From assembly GCA_029379385.1 (NCBI GenBank), contig CM055606.1, positions 17,075,142 to 17,139,141 on the forward strand: a stretch of 64,000 nucleotides of DNA. The letters are read 5' to 3'. Positions 23,760-34,070 of this stretch are shown piece by piece. The translations under genes and the position numbers were made by a program. The notes beneath the pieces were generated by a model, which was not told the origin of the DNA, ran no database searches, and was given only the letters and a program-made list of their open reading frames with translations. The DNA comes from Quillaja saponaria (lineage: Eukaryota > Streptophyta > Magnoliopsida > Fabales > Quillajaceae). Positions within the stretch are counted from its first letter, which is position 1; each line of letters opens with the position of its first letter.

Positions 23760-24365
23760 ATGTCTCCCAAACACTTGCTATTTTTGCTCATTGGTGTGGT
23801 ACTTCTTACCACATCCACTCTTGCTGAGGAGGAGAAGTCTCAACTCGAACAAGAAGCAGCCACATTGGATGGCAAACCTTATTACCACAAGCCACCATAC
23901 TACAAGCCACCATACCACAAGCCACCATACTACAAGCCACCATACCATAAGCCACCGTACCACAAGCCTCCTACTGTGGAGGAGGAGAAGTCTCAACTCG
24001 AACAAGAGGCTGCAACTTTAGATGGTAAACCTTATTACCACAAGCCACCATACCACAAGCCACCATACCATAAGCCACCGTACCACAAGCCTCCCACTAC
24101 GGAGGAGGAGAAGTCTCAACTCGAACAAGAAGCTGCAACATTGGATGGCAAACCATATTACCACAAGCCACCATACCACAAGCCACCATACCACAAGCCA
24201 CCATACCATAAGCCACCATACCACAAGCCTCCTACTACCGAGGAGGAGAAGTCTCAACTCGAACAAGAAGCTGCAACATTGGATGGCAAACCTTATTACC
24301 ACAAGCCACCATACCATAAGCCACCATACCACAAGCCTCCTACTGAGGAGGAACAAAGAAATTGA
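23760..24365 (+). CDS. E3: secreted repetitive proline-rich cell-wall protein
   Basis: Encodes 201 aa. Signal peptide of 22 residues (MSPKHLLFLLIG...TLA). Four linker modules carry 6, 4, 5 and 3 pentapeptides, nearly all YHKPP. Linkers after modules 2 and 3 begin TTEEEKSQ rather than TVEEEKSQ, so modules 3 and 4 arose from a TT-type parent. It ends EEEQRN with the tail out of frame to 24432. The histidine and tyrosine content is high; tyrosines would allow oxidative cross-linking in the wall (class knowledge, inferred here). Confidence 0.88.
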   Translation: MSPKHLLFLLIGVVLLTTSTLAEEEKSQLEQEAATLDGKPYYHKPPYYKPPYHKPPYYKPPYHKPPYHKPPTVEEEKSQLEQEAATLDGKPYYHKPPYHKPPYHKPPYHKPPTTEEEKSQLEQEAATLDGKPYYHKPPYHKPPYHKPPYHKPPYHKPPTTEEEKSQLEQEAATLDGKPYYHKPPYHKPPYHKPPTEEEQRN

Positions 24366-24432
24366 GGAAGTGGAAATCGCTGAGGTAGATGGTAAATACA
24401 AGCCACCTCACAAACTTCCATCTGAAAACTAA
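24352..24432 (+). other. E3 frameshifted C-terminal tail
   Basis: The +1 frame reads KEIEEVEIAEVDGKYKPPHK and stops after PSEN (TAA 24430-24432). It retains a KPP motif. Confidence 0.72.
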
Positions 24433-24532
24433 GCGATTAATTAGCTACATATTTGTATTAAGTATCCATGTGTGGAAAAATAAAAGGTACTGCATTGCAA
24501 ATTATGTTATTATGTCATGCATGAATTTCTTC

Positions 24533-24538
24533 AATAAA
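24533..24538 (+). terminator. Poly(A) signal of E3
   Basis: AATAAA in the conserved E-family context. Confidence 0.65.
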
Positions 24539-24659
24539 ATGTGAAATTACCAGTTTACTACTTGGTGTTGACCACTTTGTTATTGCAATTTACTCATATT
24601 AAAGTTTCCAATTGAAGTTTATGAGCATGGACGTACATATGATGTTTGTGTTAATAGCT

Positions 24660-24900
24660 GGTATAGTTATTAAGGAATTGATTATGATTGTTTGAAGATT
24701 TATTGAAATTAATTGTAATATTTCAATCAAATCATCAATCACCCCCAATTAAGATAATTATATTATTGTAGTTGAATTGATCGAATTAAGGTCTAATTAT
24801 TATCATAGTGAAAATTGTGGAAAAATTTATACTTTTATTCTGTTATTAGTCAATTGTAATTATCTTTGTAGTGCCTAAAAATTTAAGGCTTTACCATTGG
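24660..24900 (+). mobile_element. LTR fragment related to the element at 54013-55143
   Basis: The run from AAGGAATTGATTATGATT through ATTAAGGTCTAATTAT to TTAGTCAATTGTAATTATCTTTG aligns with both LTRs of the small element near 54-55 kb. Only a fragment is present. Confidence 0.55.
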
Positions 24901-24929
24901 GTCAAAATCCAACAATCTCCACATTAACA

Positions 24930-25700
24930 TAAATCCTTCTAAATTTTTTTCAATGTTCTTCACAGGCAAAACCCAACTTCTTATTTTCTGCCTTTTCATC
25001 TTCATCTTTTTTCATTTTTTTTTCATTCCATTCCTTTTACACAAAACTCAATCACAACAATTTTTTTTTTTTTTCCAATTCCTTTATAAATTAACAATAG
25101 CTCCACTATCACCAAAATTCTTTTAGACCATTCACATCTCAATTGAATTTGGCTTTGATACCACCTATCCGGCAATGGAATCCACTATTTAAAATTCTAC
25201 AAAATCTCCCTTCAAGATATTGTAAAAATAACGGAAAATAATAAATGCAAAGTATAAGTACAAGAGAAGAGGACGAAACATCAACATAAGATATAATGTG
25301 GTTCAGACTCTTATCTACATCCAAGGATTAGAAAAAAGTTTAACTAAAATTCTGATAAAATTATACATAGAAAAAGTAAAACTTTGCACATAGTATTCTC
25401 GTTACTCTTCCCATATCTCTACCAATCTCTCTTGTGGGACTTGAGATGTCCCACAAATATTAATGCTCTCTCTTTCTCACAGCTACCACTTTTACCAACC
25501 TAATAATTATACTACTTAAGACTTGTCCACCAATCAAATTTTTCCTTCAAGCAAACTCAATCACTTTCTAGTTAAACTTAATTATTTACCCATAGAGATA
25601 AATCTAATTAGTTTATTTTTGGTGAGTAAGAATGTACTAATTAGAAAATTAATTTCAACACAGGAATTGGATCAAAATTCCATGCAAATGTTTATCTTAA
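24930..25700 (-). mobile_element. LTR-retrotransposon remnant, unit 3 copy
   Basis: GGCTTTGATACCAC at 25151-25164 is the complement of a tRNA-iMet primer-binding site. The LTR-like sequence to its right (25165-25560) matches 2521-2900. The minus-strand open frame at 25139-25324 is part of this LTR, not a gene. Confidence 0.55.
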
Positions 25701-26680
25701 TATATTTATATACTATTAGATGGTTTATGCCACGGTAAAGAAGTAACCATTGCAGAAACTTATAATGTAAATTGGCAGAATAAGGCGTCAAAGTTAACTG
25801 CGTCGGCTCTATTTGGTATTGAACGTAACGTTGGTGGATATATAAAGGATTGCTTTCCAACTTCTAAGGGAGTTTGGATTTTTGTAAGAGAAGTAAAAAA
25901 GTAGTGAACGTAACGTTTTCAAAGGGCAATGCTGGCCCATAATATGGGGTTTTGGCTAAACTACATTTTTGAATGAATTCACATGTTGTGTTGCATGAAT
26001 TGTAGCATACACAAGCAGCGTCAATGGAGTCAATGAAACACACCAAAAATCGAGTGGTCCATTATCATCAATCAAGGAGATCAATCATACATGACTCAGA
26101 TTTTTGGAGCTGTCATGGCCCCACAATAGTTACAATTAGACATAGACAGAGACAACAAGAAAAATGACTTTTTCTCATAAACCAAGTTCATGTGGAAAAG
26201 GGTAAAAGTTTGTCTAAAACAACTTATCAATAACAGTTTGTGGGTAATCACATAAAACGTTTACCAAACAATAAACTTTTATTTATTGGTATAAGGAAAA
26301 AAAAAACTTAAAATTTGTGCGAATAAAAATTTAATTCTCTTCATAATACCGACAAAAGGTTGGTTGGTAAACTGAAGATAATAAAATTTGGTGGGTTTGT
26401 GGTTTGAGTTTATGGGAAATACTGTTACTACCCACCACAATGTAAATACAGTTCCTTCTGAATTAGATAGCCAAAACATTGATATTGGATAAGGAAATAT
26501 AGAATCTTACACTAGCATGCATGAATATATGCATATGCCACTATTCTAATGGTTATCCGGTTAACCTAGGAGTTTAAGTTCTAACTTCCAGCATAGAAAC
26601 TAGAAGTTGTGAGAGGGTGACAAATTGAAAACAGTTAATTAACATTTTGAAAACCATTTGGGGGCAAAGCATAGTTAAAG
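25701..26680. other. Intergenic DNA downstream of E3, no gene
   Basis: Matches 3040-4110 and 19790-20870 with more divergence. No coding feature was found. Confidence 0.5.
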
Positions 26681-26832
26681 AACTAGTATTACTATCTGTG
26701 TGCTGGTTTATGAACTAGTATTAGTATCTGTGTGCTTGTTTATGAACTAGTATTAGTATCTGTGTGCTGGTTTATGAACTAGTATTAGCATCTGTGTGCT
26801 GGTTTATGAACTAGTATTAGTATCTGTGAGCT
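26681..26832. repeat. 32-bp minisatellite, nearly five copies
   Basis: AACTAGTATTAGTATCTGTG starts at 26681, 26713 and every 32 bp onward. The paralogous sites near 4100, 20882, 36680 and 39803 have a single copy, so the array expanded only here. Confidence 0.9.
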
Positions 26833-27865
26833 CATCTCAAATAGTGAATGATCTGGCATGTATTAGTACCCACCCCAAAGACAATTAAATCTTCTGGTCA
26901 TTGCAATTTATCTGCCTTTTCTTTCTTCTTTGAAAATAATAAAGAAGGCATAGCACATGCATAGATGTTGTTGTCTAGCTTAAAATAGTACCATAATTAA
27001 CTCTTTAGCTTAGTCAGATCAATAGCATTCTCAGTATATGGTCCAACTTTTCAACTCTTATGAGATATATAAAGAAATTTGACGCTAGCTACTCTCATAG
27101 TCTCATTGCTTCTTCTCTTCAACCTATTCGTTGCATGCTTAGAGAAAGGACTTAAGTACTTAAAAACATTTTATTAATGTATTGTCATTATTATTAATTT
27201 GTATTAATTAATCTATACAATAATTTTGCTAGTTGAAATAATTAACAATTTATTTTATAATTTGGTTTGGCTTGTACGTTGACAAAAAATAAATTCATTA
27301 TCATTGTCAACAGTGAGTTAATTTAGCGATAAAAGAGTTAAAAAAAACTCTTCAGCTGCGACATAAGCACAATAAATATCTTTACATATATGGGATGTCT
27401 GTGACGTGAGGGCAATGTTTCATGTCAAAAATTATGGAGTATATGTCTTTCTATTGTCTTAACAACCAAAAAAAATTAAAAATGTATCATCTCTTGTTTT
27501 TCTCCATAACGGGTCAAACTTTGCTATGCTATTTCTGTGGTCCCTGAGAGGGTTGGTGTTTGCTATGTTATTACTAACCGCCATACACTGTACATGTAAA
27601 GAGTATTAATACAATTCATGTAGAAGATGAGTAATTATTCCAAATAAATATTTTACTATTAGATCAAAGCTGTGACTCTAACTTGCACATGGCCAGATGA
27701 ACTTAGAATTTGAGCCACATACTAAAAAGTACTGTCTTTTGGATGTAACAATGAACCAGTAATAACATTAAGATATTATGTAATGGGTTGATGCACTATT
27801 AATTGCCTCTTTTTTCTTTTAGGTTTTTCAAGTTTTCCCACGGGCATTTATATGAGAATAATGCA
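26833..27865. other. Intergenic E-type module, no gene
   Basis: Contains the TAGCACATGCATAGATGTTG, ACGGGTCAAACTTTGC and TAATAACATTAAGATATTATG blocks that recur at 36840-37780 and 39960-41115. Confidence 0.5.
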
Positions 27866-27867
27866 TA

Positions 27868-27980
27868 AGACTTTGTTGTGACTGGGATGACTCTCCCCAA
27901 AATTGACTGTTACAAAGTTCGAATTTGTGTCCTCACATTGGGAGTGTAGCTAACTTACTATTGCACCAAATCCTTGTTGG
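27868..27980 (-). mobile_element. tRNA-derived SINE, minus strand
   Basis: On the minus strand GGATTTGGTGCAATAGTAAG resembles an A box and ACAAATTCGAACTTT a B box, about 35 bp apart as in tRNA-derived SINEs. GTCAATTTTGGGGAGAGTC follows. Family not identified. Confidence 0.5.
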
Positions 27981-27994
27981 TTGATTGTATAAAC

Positions 27995-28326
27995 TTTTCT
28001 TGTAGCACTGGCTTCTATCAAATGTCCAAATTAATAAGCCATGCATTCCTAATAGCGTTTACAATATGAGCAACATTCATCCAATGCTTCATAAAATGAT
28101 CATTTATGCCATGTTTACAAAGTTGCATAAAAAGGTCCCCATTTGATGACCCAAAAAAGAAAATTTATGTCTTAATAGTCAAAGTGTGAAGTGTTCCGCA
28201 GGCTGCTTAAACGAAAGCAAACAGATTATGTGACATATGTCATGACGATATAGCAAGGTTTTGCCTCATTATAAAAAGCACACCAGATGCTAGAGTTTAT
28301 GGACCATCCAAACTTGACAGTTTAAA
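27995..28326 (+). promoter_or_regulatory. Promoter and 5' leader of gene E4
   Basis: TATAAAA at 28270-28276 lies 51 bp before the ATG. The perfect palindrome TGACATATGTCA is at 28231-28242, followed by TGACG. As in E3, the extra half copy is missing. Confidence 0.7.
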
Positions 28327-28992
28327 ATGTCTCCCAAATACATGCTATTGTTGCTCATTGGTGTGGCACTTCTTGCCTCACCCACTCTTGCTGAGGAGGA
28401 GAAGTCTCAACTAGAACAAGAAGCTGCAACATTGGATGGTATACCTCGTTTCTTCAAGCCACCATTCCACATCCCACCATTCCACATCCCACCATACCAC
28501 ATCCCACCATACCACAAGCCACCATCCCGTAAGCCATCATCCCGTAAGCCACGATCCCATAAGCCACCATCCCATAAGCCACCACCACCACCATACCACA
28601 AGCCTCCTACTGTGGAGGAGGAGAAGTCTCAACTCGAACAAGAAGCTGCAACAATAGATGGCAAGCCAAAATACAAGCCCCCATACTACAAGCCACCATA
28701 CCATAAGCCACCTTACCACAAGCCTCCTACTGAGGAGGAGGACAAGTCTCAACTCGAACAAGAAGCAGCAACAACAGATGGCAAGCCAAAATACAAGCCC
28801 CCATACTACAAACCCCCATACCATAAGCCACCATACCACAAGCCTCCTACTGTGGAGGAGGACAAGTCTCAACTCGAACAAGAAGCAGCAACAACAGATG
28901 GCAAGCCAAAATACAAGCCCCCATACAAGAAGCCACCATACCATAAGCCACCTTACCACAAGCCTCCTACTGCGGAGGAACAAAGAAGTTGA
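28327..28992 (+). CDS. E4: divergent secreted proline-rich cell-wall protein
   Basis: Encodes 221 aa. The 22-residue signal peptide has Met and Pro changes (MSPKYMLLLLIG..., ASPTLA). Four modules. The first is unlike any other in the cluster: after GIPRFFKPP come FHIPP and YHIPP units, then SRKPSSRKP, RSHKPPSHKPP and a penta-proline stretch, giving a basic Ser/Arg/Lys/Pro region. Modules 2-4 are regular, four pentapeptides each, with linker variants EEDKSQLEQEAATTDGKP. One YKKPP unit occurs. It ends AEEQRS with the tail out of frame to 29071. Serines before KP/PP could be glycosylated if the prolines are hydroxylated, an inference. Confidence 0.87.
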   Translation: MSPKYMLLLLIGVALLASPTLAEEEKSQLEQEAATLDGIPRFFKPPFHIPPFHIPPYHIPPYHKPPSRKPSSRKPRSHKPPSHKPPPPPYHKPPTVEEEKSQLEQEAATIDGKPKYKPPYYKPPYHKPPYHKPPTEEEDKSQLEQEAATTDGKPKYKPPYYKPPYHKPPYHKPPTVEEDKSQLEQEAATTDGKPKYKPPYKKPPYHKPPYHKPPTAEEQRS

Positions 28993-29071
28993 GGAAGAGG
29001 AAAACGCTGAGGTAGATTGTAAATACAATCCACCCTACAAGCCACCTCACAAACCTCCATCAGAAAACTAA
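28979..29071 (+). other. E4 frameshifted C-terminal tail
   Basis: The +1 frame reads KEVEEEENAEVDCKYNPPYK then a further KPPHKPP and SEN, ending TAA 29069-29071. It is longer than the other E tails by one PPYK unit, so repeat turnover touched it before or after frame loss. Confidence 0.72.
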
Positions 29072-29880
29072 GTACTTAATTAGCTACATGTTTGCATTAG
29101 GTCTCCATGTGTGGAAAAATAAGAGATACTGCATTGCAAATTATGTCATGAATGAATTCCTTTAATTAAATGTGAAATTTCCAGTTTACTACTGGTGTTG
29201 ATCACTTGCCTTCAGTTGCTTTTGAATTAGAATGAATAAATTCACACATTGTTTCAACCAGCCAGGGATTGGATCCCGGTGGCGGCCATGAGCTTTTTAT
29301 TTTATTTTTTACCAATGAGATAAATAGTAAACATTTAGATAATAAAATGCGCAGGCAAAACCAAAAAAGATTTTCAAAACAGGATTATTCCAATGAGACA
29401 AATAGTAAACATTTGGATAATTTACCAAAATGTTTTAAGAATTGAATTTTTTTTAAGTTATAAAAATAAAAATAAAATATTTTATATATATATATAAAAT
29501 ACTCTTCATAACTAAACAAGCCATAAAGTTTATATACCATTTTTTTTTACACACTTGCTATCTTTAGTGTCAGTATCTGACGTTTGAATTTTCTTAAACT
29601 GAATCAATATCTGATATTTGGTGTAGACCAAAGACACAAATATTGATTTATGGGGGTGATCATGGTTGCGAAGACTCAGAAAAAAGGAATTCATGCGTGG
29701 TATATTTTAAACGAAGATTCTCAATTTCTCACATAAATTTTTTGTAATTATGGAAAATTTCTTAGTTTTTCATATTATGCAAAGGAAATAATATTAGGGA
29801 TTTTAGACCCACAGCACAATTCACATGGAATTTTAATAAAAAAATTAATTCAATAATAATTAGAAGTCAGGCCACAAGAT
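29072..29880. other. E4 3' flank, no gene
   Basis: The usual AATAAA is altered here to AATTAAA (near 29164-29170). From 29380 the sequence matches 50420-50950 (GATTATTCCAATGAGA, AATACTCTTCATAACTAAAC), the flank of the ghost E copy. A small TATATA palindrome lies near 29480. Confidence 0.55.
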
Positions 29881-29884
29881 ATGT

Positions 29885-30400
29885 AAAAACTAATCAAGCA
29901 TAAATAATAACATAGTGATACCAAATTTACATGGAAAAACTCAGGCACAAATCAGAGATACCTCTCAAATATCAAAAAATGTTAAACTTCCAATGATTCA
30001 TTACCATGATTCGTAAGAAATATGCTCACTTAATCAACTGCATGGACAATATCCGGCTCTATACAAACCATAGTATATTATCAAAGATCAGATTGCGGAG
30101 TAATAAGGAATAAATGCCATCTGATCTTTTATCTTCTTTGATTTTAGACAATGCTCATGTTTGGTTTAGTTTTTAAAATAGATTTAATTTTATATTTCTC
30201 CTGTGATAACCACAACTTATTCGCTTTCTTGTCACAAATGATTGTCATTCCCAGTGTTTGTTTTGTTGGACCTAAATTCTTTATATCAAAGGACTTAGAC
30301 AATTCATATTTTAGCTTACAAATCATTTTACCAACTTTTTCTCATAATCAGCATATAATAATGAGTAGGCATTATAGATGTACATAATCCTCATATGTGT
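29885..30400 (-). pseudogene. Ty1/copia pol fragment (reverse transcriptase to RNase H)
   Basis: Minus strand. The open part (30326 down to 30144) reads LKYELSKSFDIKNLGPTKQ and LWLSQEKYKIKSIL, typical of copia RT after the YVDD motif. A degenerate ...LLYAD precedes it. Below 30144 broken frames read TMVCIEPDIVHAVD and FLTNHGNESLEV, matching the RPDIAHAV and NPGKEHWEAV region. Several stops and frameshifts are present, and no LTRs were identified around it. Confidence 0.75.
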
Positions 30401-31285
30401 CAGCTATTATGCGAGTATATATAACTCTTAATAAATAAATAAATAAAGAATTTTGAGAGAGCAAAACAAATAAGAATAATTTCTCTCCAGTTTGTATACT
30501 TGGATCTAAGGCTGCAAATGGTCAAAGTTGTTTGTGAACAACCTCAGTAAAGATATTAAAGACTTCAAATTCTAAACTTTGATGAACTATTTTATTTGAC
30601 ACAATACAAAAAAAACATACAACAAGTTACAATGCAAACTAAAATAGGTTAATAAAGTACGGACGTTTTAGATGGAAGTAGTTTAATTTTTCATAGAAAC
30701 TAAAACTAAAACTTGTTGAAGAAAGCCTATAAAATAAATTGTTTGAAGTTTCAATTTTGAGATTTAAAAGACTATGAAATTCTAAGAGATTATCAAAATA
30801 TTAAAGGTATCCATGAAAACTCTACAAGTCAAACAGCAAACTTGCAGAGCCAAAGAACCTGAAATTTGAAACGTATTACTTGTAAAAACTTTCTTTCTTA
30901 ACTTCCTAACTCCTACATGTACTGATTAGTCATCTCTATCAAAGCTGCATGTTCAACTTCAACTTATGGACTATAAAAGCAATAAAAACCTACTAAGCAA
31001 CCAAAGTTTACATCTATTAACAACAATGAATGCTCAGCTATAGTGATTACATGAGAAATATGAAACTTATATATAAAACACTCAATTAGTCTGTCAATAG
31101 AGATAACTCCTCATCCACATCTAATAAATGGCTCTAGTAAAAGGAATAAAAACAATTTGTCATTTTTCTTTACGCAATTTAAATTGATGAGTGTTTGGCC
31201 GATGAGAAAGGCCGAAGAACTGAACCAATGAAAATACTGATTTATAATAAGACCTTGCCACGTTCCTTGAGCCCACTATTTTTGC
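30401..31285. other. Intergenic, no gene seen
   Basis: AT-rich DNA between the copia fragment and the D1 upstream region. No open frame or repeat family was recognised. Confidence 0.45.
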
Positions 31286-31435
31286 TTCTGCCCCTATTAT
31301 TTATGTCAAGGTGTGAACTCTCACATTGTTGAGATTATAGGAATTCACACTCTTTATAAGTAATTGAGTTTCTTTTCTTGTCACCAATTAATTGATTTTT
31401 AAGTGTGAAGTTCTAACATTGTATCAGAGCTTAGC
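31286..31435 (+). mobile_element. LTR end with primer-binding site, remnant
   Basis: GTGTGAACTCTCACATTGTT and GTGTGAAGTTCTAACA are followed by TTGTATCAGAGC at 31419-31430, one base off the tRNA-iMet primer-binding site TGGTATCAGAGC. A related fragment without the site lies at 51235-51330 upstream of D3. No coding part remains. Confidence 0.5.
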
Positions 31436-31499
31436 CCCAATTGGTTGGGCTGCTGATTATGCCCAACACCCGATAAATATCGACTAATAATTCTTAATT

Positions 31500-32347
31500 A
31501 TTATTTTTATTGAACCAGACACGATTAGATGCATGCATGTCCTTTGTATTGATACATCTCTCCTTCCACATATGTACACACCTTTTGCTAGAAGCCTCCC
31601 GATTTCTAGCTATAGCTAGACCTTATACTTGATTAAGACACTTCTAATTAAAACCAAGAAGGGAAAAAAAAGACTACGTACAACTAACCAGTGGAACAAT
31701 TTGTCAAACACATGGCAAACACAACTTCAGAACTAATACTCTAACATTCAATTACCATTCTTCAAAGAAATGTGATGCAAAAACATAGAAGTGGACTATG
31801 AAATAGTACAGATCAAGCACACGTGTTTCTTTATTCCCCCTCCCTGGCAACCAGCAAGCATAGCATTATACCCTAGCTTTTCTAGTAACTTTTTATATAC
31901 TTATCTTTAATAGTTCTTTGTCATAATGTTAAATCTTTTTTGCAAGTTTTTTAAATGAATCAAAGTGTGTAACGTAAGCACTATAGTTATCTGGATCATG
32001 TAAGTTGCATATAATCTACTTAATTAATCTCTACTAAAAGAATCAAATCTTGATTTCTTTATATAAATATAAAGCAATTGGATTTGGACAAAAGGTAATA
32101 AAGACACTTGTAAAGTAATTGCGGAATTATTAGTTTTTTGTACCTTGATCATTTCCTGAGCTAAGTGCAACTTTTTTTGCTTAGATAGAGTCAAACTTGT
32201 AAACTGAGTGGGTTGAAATTATAAGTATAGTATCAAGGAGAAAATCAAATTCATGATCAATACCGTAATGAAATGTGTCATAACGCCATTGGCCCTTGAT
32301 CATTATAAAAGGCCACTCTACTGCTCTCATTTTTTCACCAAAACAAA
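31500..32347 (+). promoter_or_regulatory. Upstream region and promoter of gene D1
   Basis: TATAAAA at 32304-32310 lies 38 bp before the ATG. The whole region from about 31500 is conserved before D3 (51330-52005) and D4 (55700-56560), including AACAATTTGTCAAACACATG, TAACGTAAGCACTATAGTTA and AGTGCAACTTTTTTTGCTTA. It has no similarity to the E-type promoter, so E and D genes are likely controlled differently. Confidence 0.65.
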
Positions 32348-32857
32348 ATGTCTCCCAAGTATTTGCTTCTTTTACTCATTGGTGTGGTACTTGTTGCCAC
32401 AACCACCCTTGCTGATTACCACAAGCCACCGTACCACCACAAACCACCGTACCACCACAAGCCTCCTGTTCTAGGGGAGGAGGAGTCTCAGCTAGAACAA
32501 GAAGCAGCAACACTAGATGGGAAACCAAAATACAAGCCACCACCATACCACAAGCCACCATACCACAAACCCCCAACCGTAGAAGATACTCGGTTCGAGC
32601 AAGAGGAAACAACTTTAGATGGGAAATACCACAAACCACCATACCACAAGCCACCATACCACAAACCTCCAACTGCAGAAGATACAGAAACTACATTAGA
32701 TGAGAAATACCACAAACCACCATACCACAAGCCACCATACCACAAACCTCCAACTGTAGAAGATAATCATGAGCAATGGGAAACAACATTAGATGGGAAA
32801 TACCACAAGCCACCATACCACAAGCCGCCATACCATAAGCCACCAACCGCCAACTGA
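32348..32857 (+). CDS. D1: secreted proline-rich cell-wall protein, DYHKPP type
   Basis: Encodes 169 aa. Signal peptide of 22 residues (MSPKYLLLLLIGVV...TLA), clearly related to the E family. The mature protein begins DYHKPPYHHKPPYHHKPP and VLG. One E-like linker (EEESQLEQEAATLDGKP) follows, then three shorter linkers (EDTRFEQEETTLDGK, EDTETTLDEK, EDNHEQWETTLDGK), each with three YHKPP units. It ends HKPPTAN and lacks the lysine-rich tail of D3. It sits downstream of E4 in the same orientation. Histidine-rich KPP repeats might bind metal ions, but that is speculation. Confidence 0.88.
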   Translation: MSPKYLLLLLIGVVLVATTTLADYHKPPYHHKPPYHHKPPVLGEEESQLEQEAATLDGKPKYKPPPYHKPPYHKPPTVEDTRFEQEETTLDGKYHKPPYHKPPYHKPPTAEDTETTLDEKYHKPPYHKPPYHKPPTVEDNHEQWETTLDGKYHKPPYHKPPYHKPPTAN

Positions 32858-33790
32858 ATGTCAGTGCATGCATGCTTAGCTACTAGCTAGCTAGGTTATG
32901 TATATAGCTTTAGTTTGTGTTAATTTGAAATAATTGCTGTGACATTCAGCAACATGTTACGTCAGTTTTTGTACAAGGAATTAGTAGCTTGTTGTTCAGA
33001 AGTAATATAATGAGCTTGCTAATTTTCTCTTTTACCTTTTATTATGTTATGTACATGTGATCTACAGTTTCAGTGTAATTAGCAATATATGCCATTACTG
33101 TCAATTTAGAACTTAATTTAAACTAATGTTTTAGAAACCGAATTAGCGGATTGAACTGCTAACAAGTGGTAATTTAGATCAGTAAAATCTGTAATAATTA
33201 AGGGAACTAAACGATATGGGTCCGGTGACAAAAAATGACTTGGTATTTTGATATTTAAATGGATTAGACCAATCTGCCTTTAAACCCAATTGAAAATCCA
33301 AACTAAAAACCCAAAACTCATCATAAGTGATCAAAATGTACCGTCTAGCAATATAATGATTCTAATTAACCGTTCACAAAAAAGAAAAAAAATTGATTCT
33401 AATTAACAGGATTAATAAATTAAATGTATTTGGAATTTTTATTTTTATTAGCTCTTTGCCACTATAACATCAGCATATCGGTAATATAATGATTTTAAGT
33501 GTGATTATATTTATAAAGTTATTTTTTCAATCATCGTTTTGATTTTTAAACTTTACTTAAATTTTAATATTGTATTGCTTGATTTATTTTATATATATAT
33601 ATAAAAATAGAAGAAATATTATTAGAGAAAGATGAGATCGAGTATATTAATGAAGAGGAAAAGAAATCCTCATTTTTAAATAAAAAATAAAAGAAAAAAA
33701 TAAATTTTCTATTCACTCTCAAGATTATGAATGAATTGTATAGTCCCCTTGCGTTTAAGCATACATGCAGTGCAAAAAGTTCGAACGTAT
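32858..33790. other. D1 3' UTR and flank
   Basis: TGAATGTCAGTGCATGCATG then CTACTAGCTAGCTAGG starts a 3' region conserved after D2 (48951 on), D3 (52660 on) and D4 (56991 on). Conservation of about 900 bp marks the right side of the D duplication unit. No second gene is seen. Confidence 0.6.
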
Positions 33791-33829
33791 GAAGGGGGAT
33801 TAAGATTCCTCAACCTCAACCATGAACAA

Positions 33830-34070
33830 TATATGTTGTAATTAATCATATTCTATCTTATCAATTTTTTTTCTTATCTTATGTTGTAATTTCCTTTCTC
33901 ATCATGTCATGCCTATTAAATGTTATGATGTTATATATCATATCATATCTTATCGTATATCATGTCTTACCTTGTGTTTACTATTCTATGATGTCATGTT
34001 ATGCCTTATGTCCTATATTTATCATATCCAGTTCTATTTTATTATATCTTATTATAGGAATTCTATTTTA
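33830..34070. repeat. TATC/ATGT-rich low-complexity repeat
   Basis: Degenerate tandem motifs such as CATATCATATCTTATCG and TGTCATGTTATG. A related block occurs at 44830-45180 and a short piece near 41800. Long open frames across these blocks come from the repeat composition. Confidence 0.6.

Noticed and set aside
23734..24021. Second plus-strand frame (HHTTSHHTTS type) within E3 and similar in the other E genes
   Set aside because: Frame-shadow of the YHKPP codons. The real frame has the signal peptide and conserved linker. Only the short tail part after the stop codon is of interest.
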